DNA of 12,501 nucleotides from Chloroflexota bacterium (lineage in GTDB: Bacteria; Chloroflexota; Dehalococcoidia; GIF9; UBA5629). A program made the position numbers and the translations under genes. The stretch spans positions 1,117,415 through 1,129,915 of the forward strand of contig CP070642.1 of NCBI GenBank assembly GCA_020354105.1, read 5' to 3'. This document shows positions 1 through 7,903 of this stretch, one piece after another. The notes under the pieces were generated by a model, which did not search any database, was not told the DNA's origin, and saw only the letters and a program-made list of their open reading frames with translations. Position 1 is the first letter of the stretch; every line of letters begins with the position of its first letter.

Positions 1-219
1 AAGTATGTCCCCGATAAGCACATAGTCGAGCTGAAGTCACTAAAGTTCTATCTAACAAGCTATAGGATGGTGGAAATGTTCTACGAAGAAGCAACTAATC
101 GGATACTCGACGACCTGGTTAAGGTTGTGAAGCCGAAAAGAATGGAGATACTTGCGGAGTGGAATACAAGGGGCGGCATTGGAACTAAGGTAAGGGTGAG
201 CTATAATAAGAAATCCTGA
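1..219 (+). CDS. queF: NADPH-dependent 7-cyano-7-deazaguanine reductase (QueF), C-terminal 72 residues
   Basis: The frame is open from base 1 to a TGA at 217-219, so the gene enters from the left edge and only its last 72 residues are seen. The fragment contains ELKSLKFYL, the QueF-family E-(S/L)-K-S-x-K-x-Y signature, followed by a segment resembling the family's ILDDLVK helix and by NTRGGIGT, which matches its (N/P)RGG-I/L tail. QueF reduces the nitrile preQ0 to preQ1 with NADPH in the cytoplasm, a step in making queuosine for tRNA anticodons. The catalytic Cys and Asp lie further upstream, outside the window, so activity cannot be judged and long and short QueF types cannot be told apart. 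A promoter for the next gene probably sits inside this reading frame. Confidence 0.88.
   Translation, partial: KYVPDKHIVELKSLKFYLTSYRMVEMFYEEATNRILDDLVKVVKPKRMEILAEWNTRGGIGTKVRVSYNKKS
179..207 (+). promoter_or_regulatory. Sigma-70 type promoter for the GAPDH gene, inside the end of queF
   Basis: A -35 box TTGGAA (179-184, 4/6 matches) is separated by exactly 17 bases from a perfect -10 box TATAAT (202-207). Transcription would start near 214 and give a leader of about 70 bases before the GAPDH ATG. The leader holds two short inverted repeats, TGAAGG/CCTTCA (217-239) and TTAGG/CCTAA (247-261). The prediction rests on sequence match and spacing alone. Confidence 0.6.
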
Positions 220-284
220 AGGCTATTCTGAGTCCTTCACTTTGGCTTAGGGGACACCTAAATAAAAACAAGGAGGCAGGACAA

Positions 285-1298
285 ATGGTGGCTCAAATAG
301 GTATCAACGGTTTCGGGCGTATCGGCAGACTGGCTTTCAAGGTCATAAGCCAGAATTACAGTGACAAGCTTGAGGTGACTGTAGTCAACGACCTCACTGA
401 CGCTAAGACTAACGCCCACCTGCTCAAGTATGACAGCACTTACGGTATTTATCCCGGCAAGGTGGAGGCAAAAGATGACTCTATAGTGGTTGACGGCAGG
501 AAGACGAAAGTACTTGCCGAGCGCGATCCCAGCAAGATCCAGTGGAAGGATTACGGGGTCGATATAGTAATCGAATCCACCGGTATCTTTACCGACGCCG
601 TCAAGGCATCTGCCCACTTCCAGGGTGGTGCCAAGAAGGTCATCATCTCAGCACCGGCTAAGGGCGAGGATATATCTATAGTCATGGGAGTAAATGAGGA
701 CAAGTATAATCCGGCACAGCACCGTGTTATCTCCAACGCTTCATGCACTACCAACTGCATAGCACCCGTGGTCAAGGTATTACATGACAATTTCGGAGTA
801 AGCAAGGGATTACTAACCACAGTTCACGCTTATACCAACGATCAGAGGCTTCTTGACATGTATCACAAGGACCTGCGCCGGGCACGAGCGGCAGCTTTGA
901 ATATAGTCCCGACAACCACAGGAGCTGCCAGGGCAGTAACGCTGGTTATACCTGAGCTTAAAGGCAGGCTTGATGGCATTGCTTTAAGGGTACCCGTGCC
1001 CACCGTCTCTATGTGCGACTTCGTGGCCGACCTGGATAGAGAGGCGACCGCCGAGCAGATTAACCAGGCTTTTCTGGCTGCAGCCAAAGGCAAACTAAAG
1101 GGCATACTGGAGTATTGCGACGAGCCGCTGGTGAGCACAGACTTCAAAGGCAACCCGGCCAGCTCCATATTCGATGCTCAGAGCACCATGGTACTTGGCG
1201 GCAATATGGTGAAGTTGCTCGCCTGGTACGACAACGAATGGGGCTACAGCTGCCGCCTGGCTGACCTTATTATCTACATACTGGGCAAAGGTTTATGA
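285..1298 (+). CDS. gap: Glyceraldehyde-3-phosphate dehydrogenase, type I
   Basis: This 337-residue protein is full length for the family. It catalyses the reversible conversion of glyceraldehyde-3-phosphate, NAD(P)+ and phosphate to 1,3-bisphosphoglycerate in cytoplasmic glycolysis and gluconeogenesis. The Rossmann motif INGFGRIGR lies at residues 7-15, and VVND with Asp36 is the residue usually linked to NAD preference. The catalytic loop SNASCTTNC places the nucleophile at Cys154 and the base at His181. Further family segments are HKDLRRARAAA, PTTTGAAR and WYDNEWGYS near the C-terminus. The start is the ATG at 285, preceded by AAGGAGG about 8 bases upstream. The usual Leu-Pro before HKDLRRAR is Met192-Tyr193, a position known to influence cofactor choice, so strict NAD specificity should not be assumed. 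No other glycolytic gene is adjacent, and the gene is probably transcribed from a promoter within queF. Confidence 0.97.
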   Translation: MVAQIGINGFGRIGRLAFKVISQNYSDKLEVTVVNDLTDAKTNAHLLKYDSTYGIYPGKVEAKDDSIVVDGRKTKVLAERDPSKIQWKDYGVDIVIESTGIFTDAVKASAHFQGGAKKVIISAPAKGEDISIVMGVNEDKYNPAQHRVISNASCTTNCIAPVVKVLHDNFGVSKGLLTTVHAYTNDQRLLDMYHKDLRRARAAALNIVPTTTGAARAVTLVIPELKGRLDGIALRVPVPTVSMCDFVADLDREATAEQINQAFLAAAKGKLKGILEYCDEPLVSTDFKGNPASSIFDAQSTMVLGGNMVKLLAWYDNEWGYSCRLADLIIYILGKGL

Positions 1299-1396
1299 GG
1301 CAGCAGCCACCTCCACCGGTATACCCTGCAGTAAACCACACAGACTTGGACATTCTCTGCCTCGCTATTGGCAATAGACTGCTACCATAAATAGCC

Positions 1397-2989
1397 ATGA
1401 AGAACTTTTTCTCTATCTTACTGTCGGCACTGATAATATTCAGTTTCGGAGGCTGTGCCGATGGCAAACCAGCAGCTACAAATAAAGGCGATAAGATAGA
1501 AGATGTCATTTCATCGCATGAAGCTACTGCTGAGACAGGTATAACCAGTTCAACCGAGTCTAACTCAGCTGGTTATGAACTGCTATTTACTCATGGGGTT
1601 TTGCATGATATAGAGATTGTCATCACACAGGAAGAATGGAATGGCCTTATCAATGATATGAAGAAATACGCCAGAACTGATCGGTTGGGCAGGGGGATGA
1701 CCGGCAATTATCGAAGAGCGACATTTATCTACAAGGGACCTGCTGGCGACACAACGATTGAGGAGGTAGGATTCAGGACAAAAGGACACTGGACCCGTCC
1801 CATCCCTGAGGACGACAGCGGTAATTTTCATAGAGCGCATTTCAAGGTGAAATTTAACAAGAGATTCGACCAGGAAGAGTACACATCCGCTTATAGAGAA
1901 AGAAAGAACAGGCGGTTCTGTAACTTAAGAGAATTGGAGTTCAGGTTGAATCGATGGGGAGATAACTGGGACACATCACAGATAAGAGAGCTATACTGCT
2001 ACGACCTTTTCAACAGGGCAGGAGCATACACTTCAAACACAGGCTCAGCAAAACTGACAATTACCATCGACGGAACGAAACATTACTTTGGAATCTATAC
2101 ACTCATAGAGCCTATTGACAAATCATTCCTGACAAAGAGATACGGTGACACGGGAAATAACGGGAATCTATACAAATGTCTGTGGGGCGATTCCGGCCCA
2201 GCATCTTTACAACCCATAGACGAGATTGGGATTCCCAATCCACTTGCCCGGGATAAAAGGATTATAGGAATAAAGGACTGGCGAACACACTACAGACCTA
2301 CCTACGACTTGCAAACAAATGAGAACCAAGCAGACCACACTGAACTATTGAGTTTCATAGAAAATCTCAATACCTTAAGCGGAGCCGACCTGAAAGATTA
2401 TCTGGATGCTAATTTTGAGATAGACCGCTTCTTAAGATATCAGGCAATGAATATGCTTGTTGGCAAATGGGACGACTACTGGGCGATGGGTAATAACTAT
2501 TTTCTGTATTTCAACAACGACGGCAAGATTGAGTTTATCACTTGCGATTATGATATGGCGCTGGGGGGAGGATATCGAGTTTTCGACCCTGCCTGTGTCG
2601 GGATTTATGAATGGGGAAACCATACCAAGGAGTTCCTAGAAGTCATGTTTCCTATAATACCTGCGTCCTGGCTGGATATGTATTTTGATTGTTACCATTC
2701 TCCACTTGTCGAGAAGATATTTGAAATAGATGAATATAGAGCCACATATGAACAATACTTGAAGGAGTTCATTACACCTTCAAACAAGTTGTTTGTCTAT
2801 AGCGACTATGAACAGAGATACGAGCTACTTCATTCTCTATATTCGCCGCATCTTGACAATGACACGGATGAAGGAGAGGAAATGAGTAACGATGAGCAAA
2901 CCAGAGAGTATTTCTACGCCAAGACCAAATCCATTATCGACCAGCTAGGGCTGAATGAAGAAGACTATGAGCTACCTCTACTAAAATGA
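1397..2989 (+). CDS. CotH-kinase family lipoprotein
   Basis: The product is a 530-residue predicted lipoprotein. A lysine-containing hydrophobic signal peptide ends at GGC with Cys20 as the probable lipid anchor, followed by a Ser/Thr-rich linker to about residue 58. The CotH domain follows: a beta-rich N-part with GFRTKGHW (125-132), then EIDRFLRYQAMNMLVGKWDD (341-360), NNYFLYF (366-372) and CDYD (383-386). CotH proteins are atypical kinases; the WDD...NNY and D-x-D motifs match positions used for catalysis and metal binding in Bacillus CotH, so the enzyme looks intact. The predicted site is outside the cytoplasmic membrane, and the substrate is unknown. No clear Shine-Dalgarno sequence precedes the ATG; it was chosen because the signal peptide begins there. 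VTC and DUF4956 genes follow closely. Hand counts of two 60-base lines give about 37-40% GC, against 52-58% for two lines in the VTC gene. Confidence 0.87.
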   Translation: MKNFFSILLSALIIFSFGGCADGKPAATNKGDKIEDVISSHEATAETGITSSTESNSAGYELLFTHGVLHDIEIVITQEEWNGLINDMKKYARTDRLGRGMTGNYRRATFIYKGPAGDTTIEEVGFRTKGHWTRPIPEDDSGNFHRAHFKVKFNKRFDQEEYTSAYRERKNRRFCNLRELEFRLNRWGDNWDTSQIRELYCYDLFNRAGAYTSNTGSAKLTITIDGTKHYFGIYTLIEPIDKSFLTKRYGDTGNNGNLYKCLWGDSGPASLQPIDEIGIPNPLARDKRIIGIKDWRTHYRPTYDLQTNENQADHTELLSFIENLNTLSGADLKDYLDANFEIDRFLRYQAMNMLVGKWDDYWAMGNNYFLYFNNDGKIEFITCDYDMALGGGYRVFDPACVGIYEWGNHTKEFLEVMFPIIPASWLDMYFDCYHSPLVEKIFEIDEYRATYEQYLKEFITPSNKLFVYSDYEQRYELLHSLYSPHLDNDTDEGEEMSNDEQTREYFYAKTKSIIDQLGLNEEDYELPLLK

Positions 2990-3016
2990 GCCACCGAGAC
3001 AAGACTGTAGGCAAAA

Positions 3017-3799
3017 ATGAGAGCGATTAACACAAGAATTAACGAGTCTGTTCCTGCAGGCGCACAATCCAAGCCAAGGTTTGAGCGCAAGTTTTTTATA
3101 CTGCCCAAGCACATCGGCTTTGCCTACGCTACGCTGCGTCAGGTCTGCCGTGCAGATAGCGAATACCCCGAAGGTCAGGTCAACAGCCTGTACTTCGATA
3201 CCCCAGACCTCGAACAGTATATTAGATCGGCATCCGGCGACTTCAGGAAGGAAAAAGTGCGTATTCGCTGGTACGGTCAGCCTGGGAGCCATCAAGAAGA
3301 GGTCTCTGTGTTCCTGGAACTCAAATCCAGGCAGGGTTTTGCCAGCAGCAAGCAGCGTTGTAGGCTGGCTGTATCAGCACAACATCTTGAGCTGGCTCAT
3401 CTTGGTGCCGGCATTATCGATAAGACAACTCTCGTTACCACTCTAGCAGAATTCGGGCATTTCCCATCAAATCCCTTACAGCCAATCATCATGATATGCT
3501 ACCAGCGCTACAGGTTCAACGAGATGTTGACCGGTACGCGTGTATCCTTTGACCACAATATCGTCTCCTCGGTGGTGGCCCCTGGACTGGGCTACAGAGA
3601 ACGAGAACTACGGCTGGAAGGGGGTGTCATTGAGGTGAAAGGCCCAACGCTGGAACTGCCGGTAACGCTTAGACGCATAAGAGTGCTAGATGCAGACTGG
3701 AGCAGATTTTCAAAGTACGGCCAATGTATCGAATCACACCTGTCACAACCGGGCAGTGTAGCCCGGGTGTGGCCATCGGGAAGAGTAGCTGGACCTTAA
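3017..3799 (+). CDS. VTC-domain protein, polyphosphate polymerase type (triphosphate tunnel fold)
   Basis: The 260-residue product is essentially one VTC domain. The charged residues that line the tunnel of this fold can be read in order: FERKFF with Lys25, VRIRWYG with Arg82 and Arg84, ELKSR with Lys103, YQRYRF with Arg164, TRVSFDH with Arg175, IEVKG with Glu206 and Lys208, and SKYG with Lys233. YFDT (59-62) is another family hallmark. In yeast Vtc4 the domain makes polyphosphate from ATP; bacterial stand-alone versions are usually annotated by that similarity, so the exact reaction here is inferred. There is no signal peptide or membrane segment, and a cytoplasmic site is expected. The gene lies 27 bases after the CotH gene and 19 bases before the DUF4956 gene. 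Its Shine-Dalgarno sequence is weak, but the fold begins near residue 20, which fits this ATG. Confidence 0.88.
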   Translation: MRAINTRINESVPAGAQSKPRFERKFFILPKHIGFAYATLRQVCRADSEYPEGQVNSLYFDTPDLEQYIRSASGDFRKEKVRIRWYGQPGSHQEEVSVFLELKSRQGFASSKQRCRLAVSAQHLELAHLGAGIIDKTTLVTTLAEFGHFPSNPLQPIIMICYQRYRFNEMLTGTRVSFDHNIVSSVVAPGLGYRERELRLEGGVIEVKGPTLELPVTLRRIRVLDADWSRFSKYGQCIESHLSQPGSVARVWPSGRVAGP

Positions 3800-3803
3800 A
3801 CAG

Positions 3804-3810
3804 AAAGGAG
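3804..3810 (+). promoter_or_regulatory. Ribosome binding site that selects a TTG start for the DUF4956 gene
   Basis: AAAGGAG lies 8 bases before TTG 3819, normal spacing. The nearer ATG at 3812 has only one base of spacing and opens a different frame, which encodes nothing recognisable. The in-frame ATG at 3843 has no comparable site. Confidence 0.7.
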
Positions 3811-3818
3811 AATGAACT

Positions 3819-4490
3819 TTGCTGGACGAACTCACAAAACTTATGGAAAGTCTACAAACGCCGGTAGGGCCCTGGGAGGCTGTTATTGCCATCGGGTTTT
3901 CGCTGGTAGCTTCTGTGGTCACTTATCTGATGTATCAATTGTTTTACGGCTCGAGGCACATCGGGGCTGGGGTACATCGCACCTTTATCCTAGGAGGACC
4001 AGCCATCACAGCGCTATTCTTGGGCATTCAGACTTCAATTCCCCTTGGCCTGGGATTACTGGGAGCACTATCTTTTGTTCGTTTTCGAACACCTGTTAAA
4101 GACCCGGCAGAAATTGGGTTCCTCCTCCTGCTGATCGCCTCTTCAATCGGTGCGGCAACAAACAATTTTATTGTAACAGCCATCCTGTTCGTTATTGCAT
4201 TTTTATCTTTGGGTATGCAGTGGCTGGCCCGAAACCGATTTACACTATTTGGCAGGAGTCACCTTATGATCTCAGTAGACCAGCCATCTTTTCAAACCCT
4301 GGAAACAAGACTTTCAGCGTTTCTCGAAGAGCGGCTGCGCGGCCTCAGACTGGAAACCATGTCTGTTCTGGATGACCGAGTCAATCTCCACTATCAACAC
4401 CGACGCCAAACCCGTTTTGATTGGACGGCCTTCACCAATGAACTTAAACAACTTGCTGGTCCGGCAAAGCTCGAGGTATTCATCGGATAG
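3819..4490 (+). CDS. DUF4956 family membrane protein
   Basis: The product has 223 residues. About four hydrophobic segments occupy residues 19-43, 55-80, 97-113 and 116-137. Between the second and third runs LGALSFVRFRTPVKDPAEIG (81-100), the conserved signature of DUF4956, with closely placed Arg and Lys residues. A soluble tail of about 80 residues (145-223) follows. The function is unknown; the conserved charged loop suggests an anion-binding or transport-related role, which is inference. The start is TTG 3819 because a good Shine-Dalgarno sequence precedes it and an in-frame stop lies directly upstream at 3813. It is the last gene of the CotH-VTC-DUF4956 group, and I recall DUF4956 and VTC genes as frequent neighbours in other bacteria. 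It converges with the DUF169 gene across 53 bases. Confidence 0.82.
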   Translation: MLDELTKLMESLQTPVGPWEAVIAIGFSLVASVVTYLMYQLFYGSRHIGAGVHRTFILGGPAITALFLGIQTSIPLGLGLLGALSFVRFRTPVKDPAEIGFLLLLIASSIGAATNNFIVTAILFVIAFLSLGMQWLARNRFTLFGRSHLMISVDQPSFQTLETRLSAFLEERLRGLRLETMSVLDDRVNLHYQHRRQTRFDWTAFTNELKQLAGPAKLEVFIG

Positions 4491-4543
4491 CAACACCATA
4501 TATTCTAAAGTACATTAAAAACATGTCTATAACGCTTGCCTTA

Positions 4544-5311
4544 TCAGCGCCGAGAATCCACATTGTATATGCCGCTTAGCAAAGGAGTCGGGTCGAGCCA
4601 CGGTCCTATGGAATTAATCGGGTATTTGAACCCTATTTTAGCAAGTTCCTTTAATCCCGAGATAGCTTTCTCCAAATCTTTGGCAGGCAGAGCAATCGCT
4701 AACTCATCATCTGACACACCGCCCATGGACCTCTCGCCATAACACGGAATGCTCACTGCTGACTTGCCGGTTACATAGCACTGAGCCAGTGAGTCAGAAC
4801 AAGCCCCTTCGCCAATAAACGAGAATGAGAAACGTTCGTATTTTACCTTCTGAAGACCGCACATAACCATCATTATCTGTGCCGGGTTGCCATAGACTAG
4901 GAGAACCTCAGGTTCAAATTTCTGCTTGGTCAAAGGAGCCAGGACTATAGCCCCGCCAACCGGTACACGATAATAATCGCCCTGTTGCTGTAATGCTTCT
5001 TCCGGTGAACGAAACCAAGTGGTAGATAGCATGGCCGCCTCAGCATTCATACTTTTCTCGGTGGCATTCTTTAAACCAAAAATTCGCGAGCAACGATCTT
5101 GTATCTTATCTTCCCTGGTTATACCCACCGTGATTCCATTGACCCGTACCATAAAGGGGACCTGACAGAAGGTGAAAAAACGGTCAAGCCTTATTACATT
5201 TTTTATACCATCAAGCTCTTCAGCTTTCTCCAACCTCCTATAAGCGATAATTTTTGTCCTTAGGTGCAACACATTCTCTAATTCTGTGCCCAATTCAGCC
5301 CAATTCGGCAT
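4544..5311 (-). CDS. DUF169 family protein
   Basis: The product is 255 residues with no signal peptide or membrane segment. The family hallmark is the stretch from FSFSFIGEGACSDSLAQCYV (161-180) into IPCYGERSMGGV (188-199). Cysteines at 49, 74, 151, 171, 178 and 190 could bind metal or a cofactor, but no known cofactor motif is visible. DUF169 has no established biochemical role to my knowledge. It is the last gene of a four-gene redox operon, 37 bases after the upstream stop, so a part in the same pathway is likely. The ATG at 5311 was chosen because AAAGGAG lies about 9 bases before it; a TTG thirty bases further upstream is in frame but has no such site. The gene ends in tandem stops TGA-TAA. 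Confidence 0.85.
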   Translation of the reverse strand: MPNWAELGTELENVLHLRTKIIAYRRLEKAEELDGIKNVIRLDRFFTFCQVPFMVRVNGITVGITREDKIQDRCSRIFGLKNATEKSMNAEAAMLSTTWFRSPEEALQQQGDYYRVPVGGAIVLAPLTKQKFEPEVLLVYGNPAQIMMVMCGLQKVKYERFSFSFIGEGACSDSLAQCYVTGKSAVSIPCYGERSMGGVSDDELAIALPAKDLEKAISGLKELAKIGFKYPINSIGPWLDPTPLLSGIYNVDSRR

Positions 5312-5348
5312 TGCTCTTCTCTCCTTTCTAAAGACAGCCAAATTACAG

Positions 5349-6521
5349 CTACTTCTTTTTGGCGGTCAGTGATTCCTTCACAATCTGTGAGATGTCCTTA
5401 ACGGCCAGCTTGTCTTCCAGGTCTTCGGATTTCACGGCATCGGTGAACATGGTCAGGCAGCTGGGACAGGCAACCGCCAAAGTATCAGCACCAGTGGCAT
5501 AGGCTTCTCGAATCCTGACACGCGCCGGGCTTTCCTCACCTCCTGCCAGGAGATCCATAATGAAATTGCCACTACCACCACCACAGCAGAAAGCATCGAT
5601 TCTATTCTTCTCCATCTCCATCAGCTCAACACCTGGGATGCTCTGCAATATCTGCCTCGGCTCATCATATATATTGTTGTATCTACCGAGGAAACACGGG
5701 TCCTGATAAGTCACCTTTGCCTTACTTTGAAAAGGTTTTAGCTTTTTCCCCTTAACCAAATCAGCCAGGAGCTGGGTATAGTGATACACCTCGAAGCTAG
5801 CACCCAATGCCGGGTAGCGGTTTTTCATGGCATTATAACCGTGGGGGCAAATTGCGACTATCTTCTTTACACCTAGCTCCTTGAATTTCTGGTTATTCTT
5901 CTCAACCAAATTCTGAAACAGGCCCATCTCACCGAGCATATATATCTCGTTCCCGCAGCACTCCTCATCACTGCCCAGTATTCCAAAGGAAACCCCAGCG
6001 GCGTTAAGCATATCAACGAGGCTCCTAGCCATTTTCTGCCCGTTCTCGTCGTACGAGCCCAGGCAACCCACATACAAAAGATATTCATCGCCAGAAGCAT
6101 ACATTTTCGTACCGTTAGCCCAAGCAGCCCTGTCGCTCCTGAGCAGTTTCAGAGGATTACCATAGCCATAAACAGACTCGAAGAAATGCGCTACACGTGG
6201 TGGTATCCTCCCCTTTTCAACCATATCGCTCCTGGCTCCCACTATCCAGTCAACAATGTCAGGAGCAAACCTCATGGGGCATTGTTCAGTGCAGTTCTTA
6301 CAGGTTGTGCACGTATACAGAACTTCCGCAAGGCGTTCCGACCACTCGATTTCACCCTTCAGCCAGCCATAAATGAGCCATAGTCGTCCACCTGTGGAAT
6401 AGGTATCAAATCTGAACCTTTTGTATGGAGGACAATTGAATGAGGAGTAATCAGTGGGAAATTTACAATAACCGCATCTAAAACACCTGTGGATTTGGCT
6501 GACATAGTCCTGCTGTTGCAT
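5349..6521 (-). CDS. Iron-sulfur protein with two CCG domains (GlcF/HdrD-like)
   Basis: This 390-residue cytoplasmic protein has an N-terminal ferredoxin-like part. Its first cluster motif is C13-x2-C16-x2-C19-x10-C30-P, with wider spacing than usual; its second is canonical, C71-x2-C74-x2-C77-x3-C81-P. Two CCG domains follow. The first uses C153, C188-C189 and C225 but has CPHG where CxxC is expected. The second is complete, with C276, C312-C313 and C352-P-S-C355. Such proteins accept or relay electrons beside GlcD-type flavoproteins or in heterodisulfide-reductase-like complexes, where CCG motifs can hold non-cubane iron-sulfur clusters. The ATG at 6521 overlaps the upstream gene's TAA by one base (TAATG) and has GGGAGG seven bases before it, indicating coupled translation. 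The physiological electron partner cannot be read from the sequence. Confidence 0.88.
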   Translation of the reverse strand: MQQQDYVSQIHRCFRCGYCKFPTDYSSFNCPPYKRFRFDTYSTGGRLWLIYGWLKGEIEWSERLAEVLYTCTTCKNCTEQCPMRFAPDIVDWIVGARSDMVEKGRIPPRVAHFFESVYGYGNPLKLLRSDRAAWANGTKMYASGDEYLLYVGCLGSYDENGQKMARSLVDMLNAAGVSFGILGSDEECCGNEIYMLGEMGLFQNLVEKNNQKFKELGVKKIVAICPHGYNAMKNRYPALGASFEVYHYTQLLADLVKGKKLKPFQSKAKVTYQDPCFLGRYNNIYDEPRQILQSIPGVELMEMEKNRIDAFCCGGGSGNFIMDLLAGGEESPARVRIREAYATGADTLAVACPSCLTMFTDAVKSEDLEDKLAVKDISQIVKESLTAKKK

Positions 6522-7903
6522 TATTTTGCCTCCCAATTTCCTGGATTCATGATTCCGTTAGGGTCCAGGAGCTTTTTGATATCTGTCATGAGCTTCAGTG
6601 TATTCGGATCCATTCTTTCCATCATTATCTTCTGTTCGTCTATATTCGGCTTCCAGAGAACCCCGCCTTTGTCTGCAACAAACTCAGCCGCCTCATGCAA
6701 AGCTTTCCTGGCTCTACCCATCTCGTCCAGGTCAGCACGATTGAAGGTGTAGGCAAATGAGAACATCATGCAATGGCCCCCGTGAATAACCCGGCCCGAG
6801 CCGCCATACACTACTCTATGTTTAATCGCCAGCTCTGCCACTTTTCTGGCACACTCCGGATACAACTCCATGGGAATTATCGGCCCAGCATATTCGAAAC
6901 CGCCACCCCTTCTGACATCGGCAAACGCCGTCATGCTTTTCTGCGGGTTATCCATGAAGTCACGCCTCATATCAAGATTTATGGTCATAAAGCCGGCATC
7001 TTTGCTATCAACATACTCCTGCACAGAGTCATACACCATCTTTCTTTTCATCTCGAGCTCGTCCTCCGAGTCTGCGGTTAAGAAGATGTTAATATGATAG
7101 TTACCTCTGAACATCAGTGGCCGCTCCTGTGCCCAAATAGCCAGGTCTTCTACCATCTCAGTATGGGTAATCTTAAATATGATATCCGGGATTAAGTCTT
7201 CCTTATCAGTCACCAATACTTCAAGGTCCTTTATCTTCTTTTTAGGATAAAGCTTTAAGCCCACCTTTGTGAGAATGCCTGTGGTACCCAGCCATCCCAG
7301 AAAAAGCCCGGACAAATCAGGCAGCGGAGGCCCTTTAGAGAACCAGTATGGACCAACAGAACACGAGCCAATTTTACAAACCTCTCCTGTTGGCAATACC
7401 ACTTCCAGTCCATTAACCATATCTGAATTAAAACCGTACTGGTTTGTCAGTCGCCCCTGTCCGTGTATTACAACATTTGCGGCTATGGTTGTTATTGGCG
7501 GTGACTCAGGAAGGCTATTTCTTAGATTGGGATGATGTTTATTTAGATAGTCCCTCAACGCCCCGTGGGTAACGCCACCTTCAACAACAACATACCTGGC
7601 ACCCTCATTTACTTCCAGTATCCTGTCCATCCTCTTCATATCTATCACGATTCCGCCCTTAAGAGGAATCACCAGTCCAGTCAATGCCAATCCTGCTCCC
7701 TTGGGAACTATAGGCACCTTCTCCTTGTTTGCCAGCTTTACTATCTCCTGTACTTCCTCGGTCGTCTTTGGCATTACCACACAATCCGCCTCATGCGGCG
7801 TCATCAAACCGGGGTCCCTGCCATAGAAATAACGCTCCTCATGGTGATTCGAGGCGTAATCTTTGCCTACTATCTTAACCAGAGCTTCATATACATCGCT
7901 CAT
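6521..7903 (-). CDS. FAD-binding oxidoreductase, GlcD-like (VAO/PCMH family)
   Basis: The product has 460 residues, normal for GlcD-type flavoproteins, which oxidise 2-hydroxyacids such as glycolate or D-lactate, or related substrates. The FAD-binding PCMH domain covers about residues 37-220, with VPIVPKGAGLALTG (63-76) as the FAD-contacting loop, then NSLPESPPITTIAANVVIHG (129-148), YGFNSDMVNGLEVVLPTGEV (156-175) and GWLGTTGILTKVGLKLYP (203-220). The C-terminal FAD-oxidase domain ends with the typical LLDPNGIMNPGNW. No signal peptide or membrane segment is seen. The start ATG overlaps the upstream stop in ATGA, and the stop overlaps the downstream start, so three genes are translationally coupled. 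With an iron-sulfur protein on each side it is probably the catalytic subunit of a three-part complex. Its substrate is not recognisable. Confidence 0.92.
   Translation of the reverse strand: MSDVYEALVKIVGKDYASNHHEERYFYGRDPGLMTPHEADCVVMPKTTEEVQEIVKLANKEKVPIVPKGAGLALTGLVIPLKGGIVIDMKRMDRILEVNEGARYVVVEGGVTHGALRDYLNKHHPNLRNSLPESPPITTIAANVVIHGQGRLTNQYGFNSDMVNGLEVVLPTGEVCKIGSCSVGPYWFSKGPPLPDLSGLFLGWLGTTGILTKVGLKLYPKKKIKDLEVLVTDKEDLIPDIIFKITHTEMVEDLAIWAQERPLMFRGNYHINIFLTADSEDELEMKRKMVYDSVQEYVDSKDAGFMTINLDMRRDFMDNPQKSMTAFADVRRGGGFEYAGPIIPMELYPECARKVAELAIKHRVVYGGSGRVIHGGHCMMFSFAYTFNRADLDEMGRARKALHEAAEFVADKGGVLWKPNIDEQKIMMERMDPNTLKLMTDIKKLLDPNGIMNPGNWEAK

Noticed and set aside
217..239. TGAAGG/CCTTCA stem as a queF terminator
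   Set aside because: The stem is only six base pairs with an 11-base loop and no T-run follows, so it does not look like an intrinsic terminator.
1299..1396. Promoter or terminator between GAPDH and the CotH gene
   Set aside because: TTGGAC/TGGACA near 1346 and TTGGCA at 1368 have no -10 box at suitable distance, and the short palindromes (GGTATACC, CTATTGGCAATAG) have no T-run.
3812..4099. 95-codon + strand frame starting at ATG 3812, overlapping the DUF4956 gene
   Set aside because: Its ATG is only one base after the Shine-Dalgarno sequence, its protein has no recognisable features, and the overlapping frame encodes a clear DUF4956 protein from TTG 3819.
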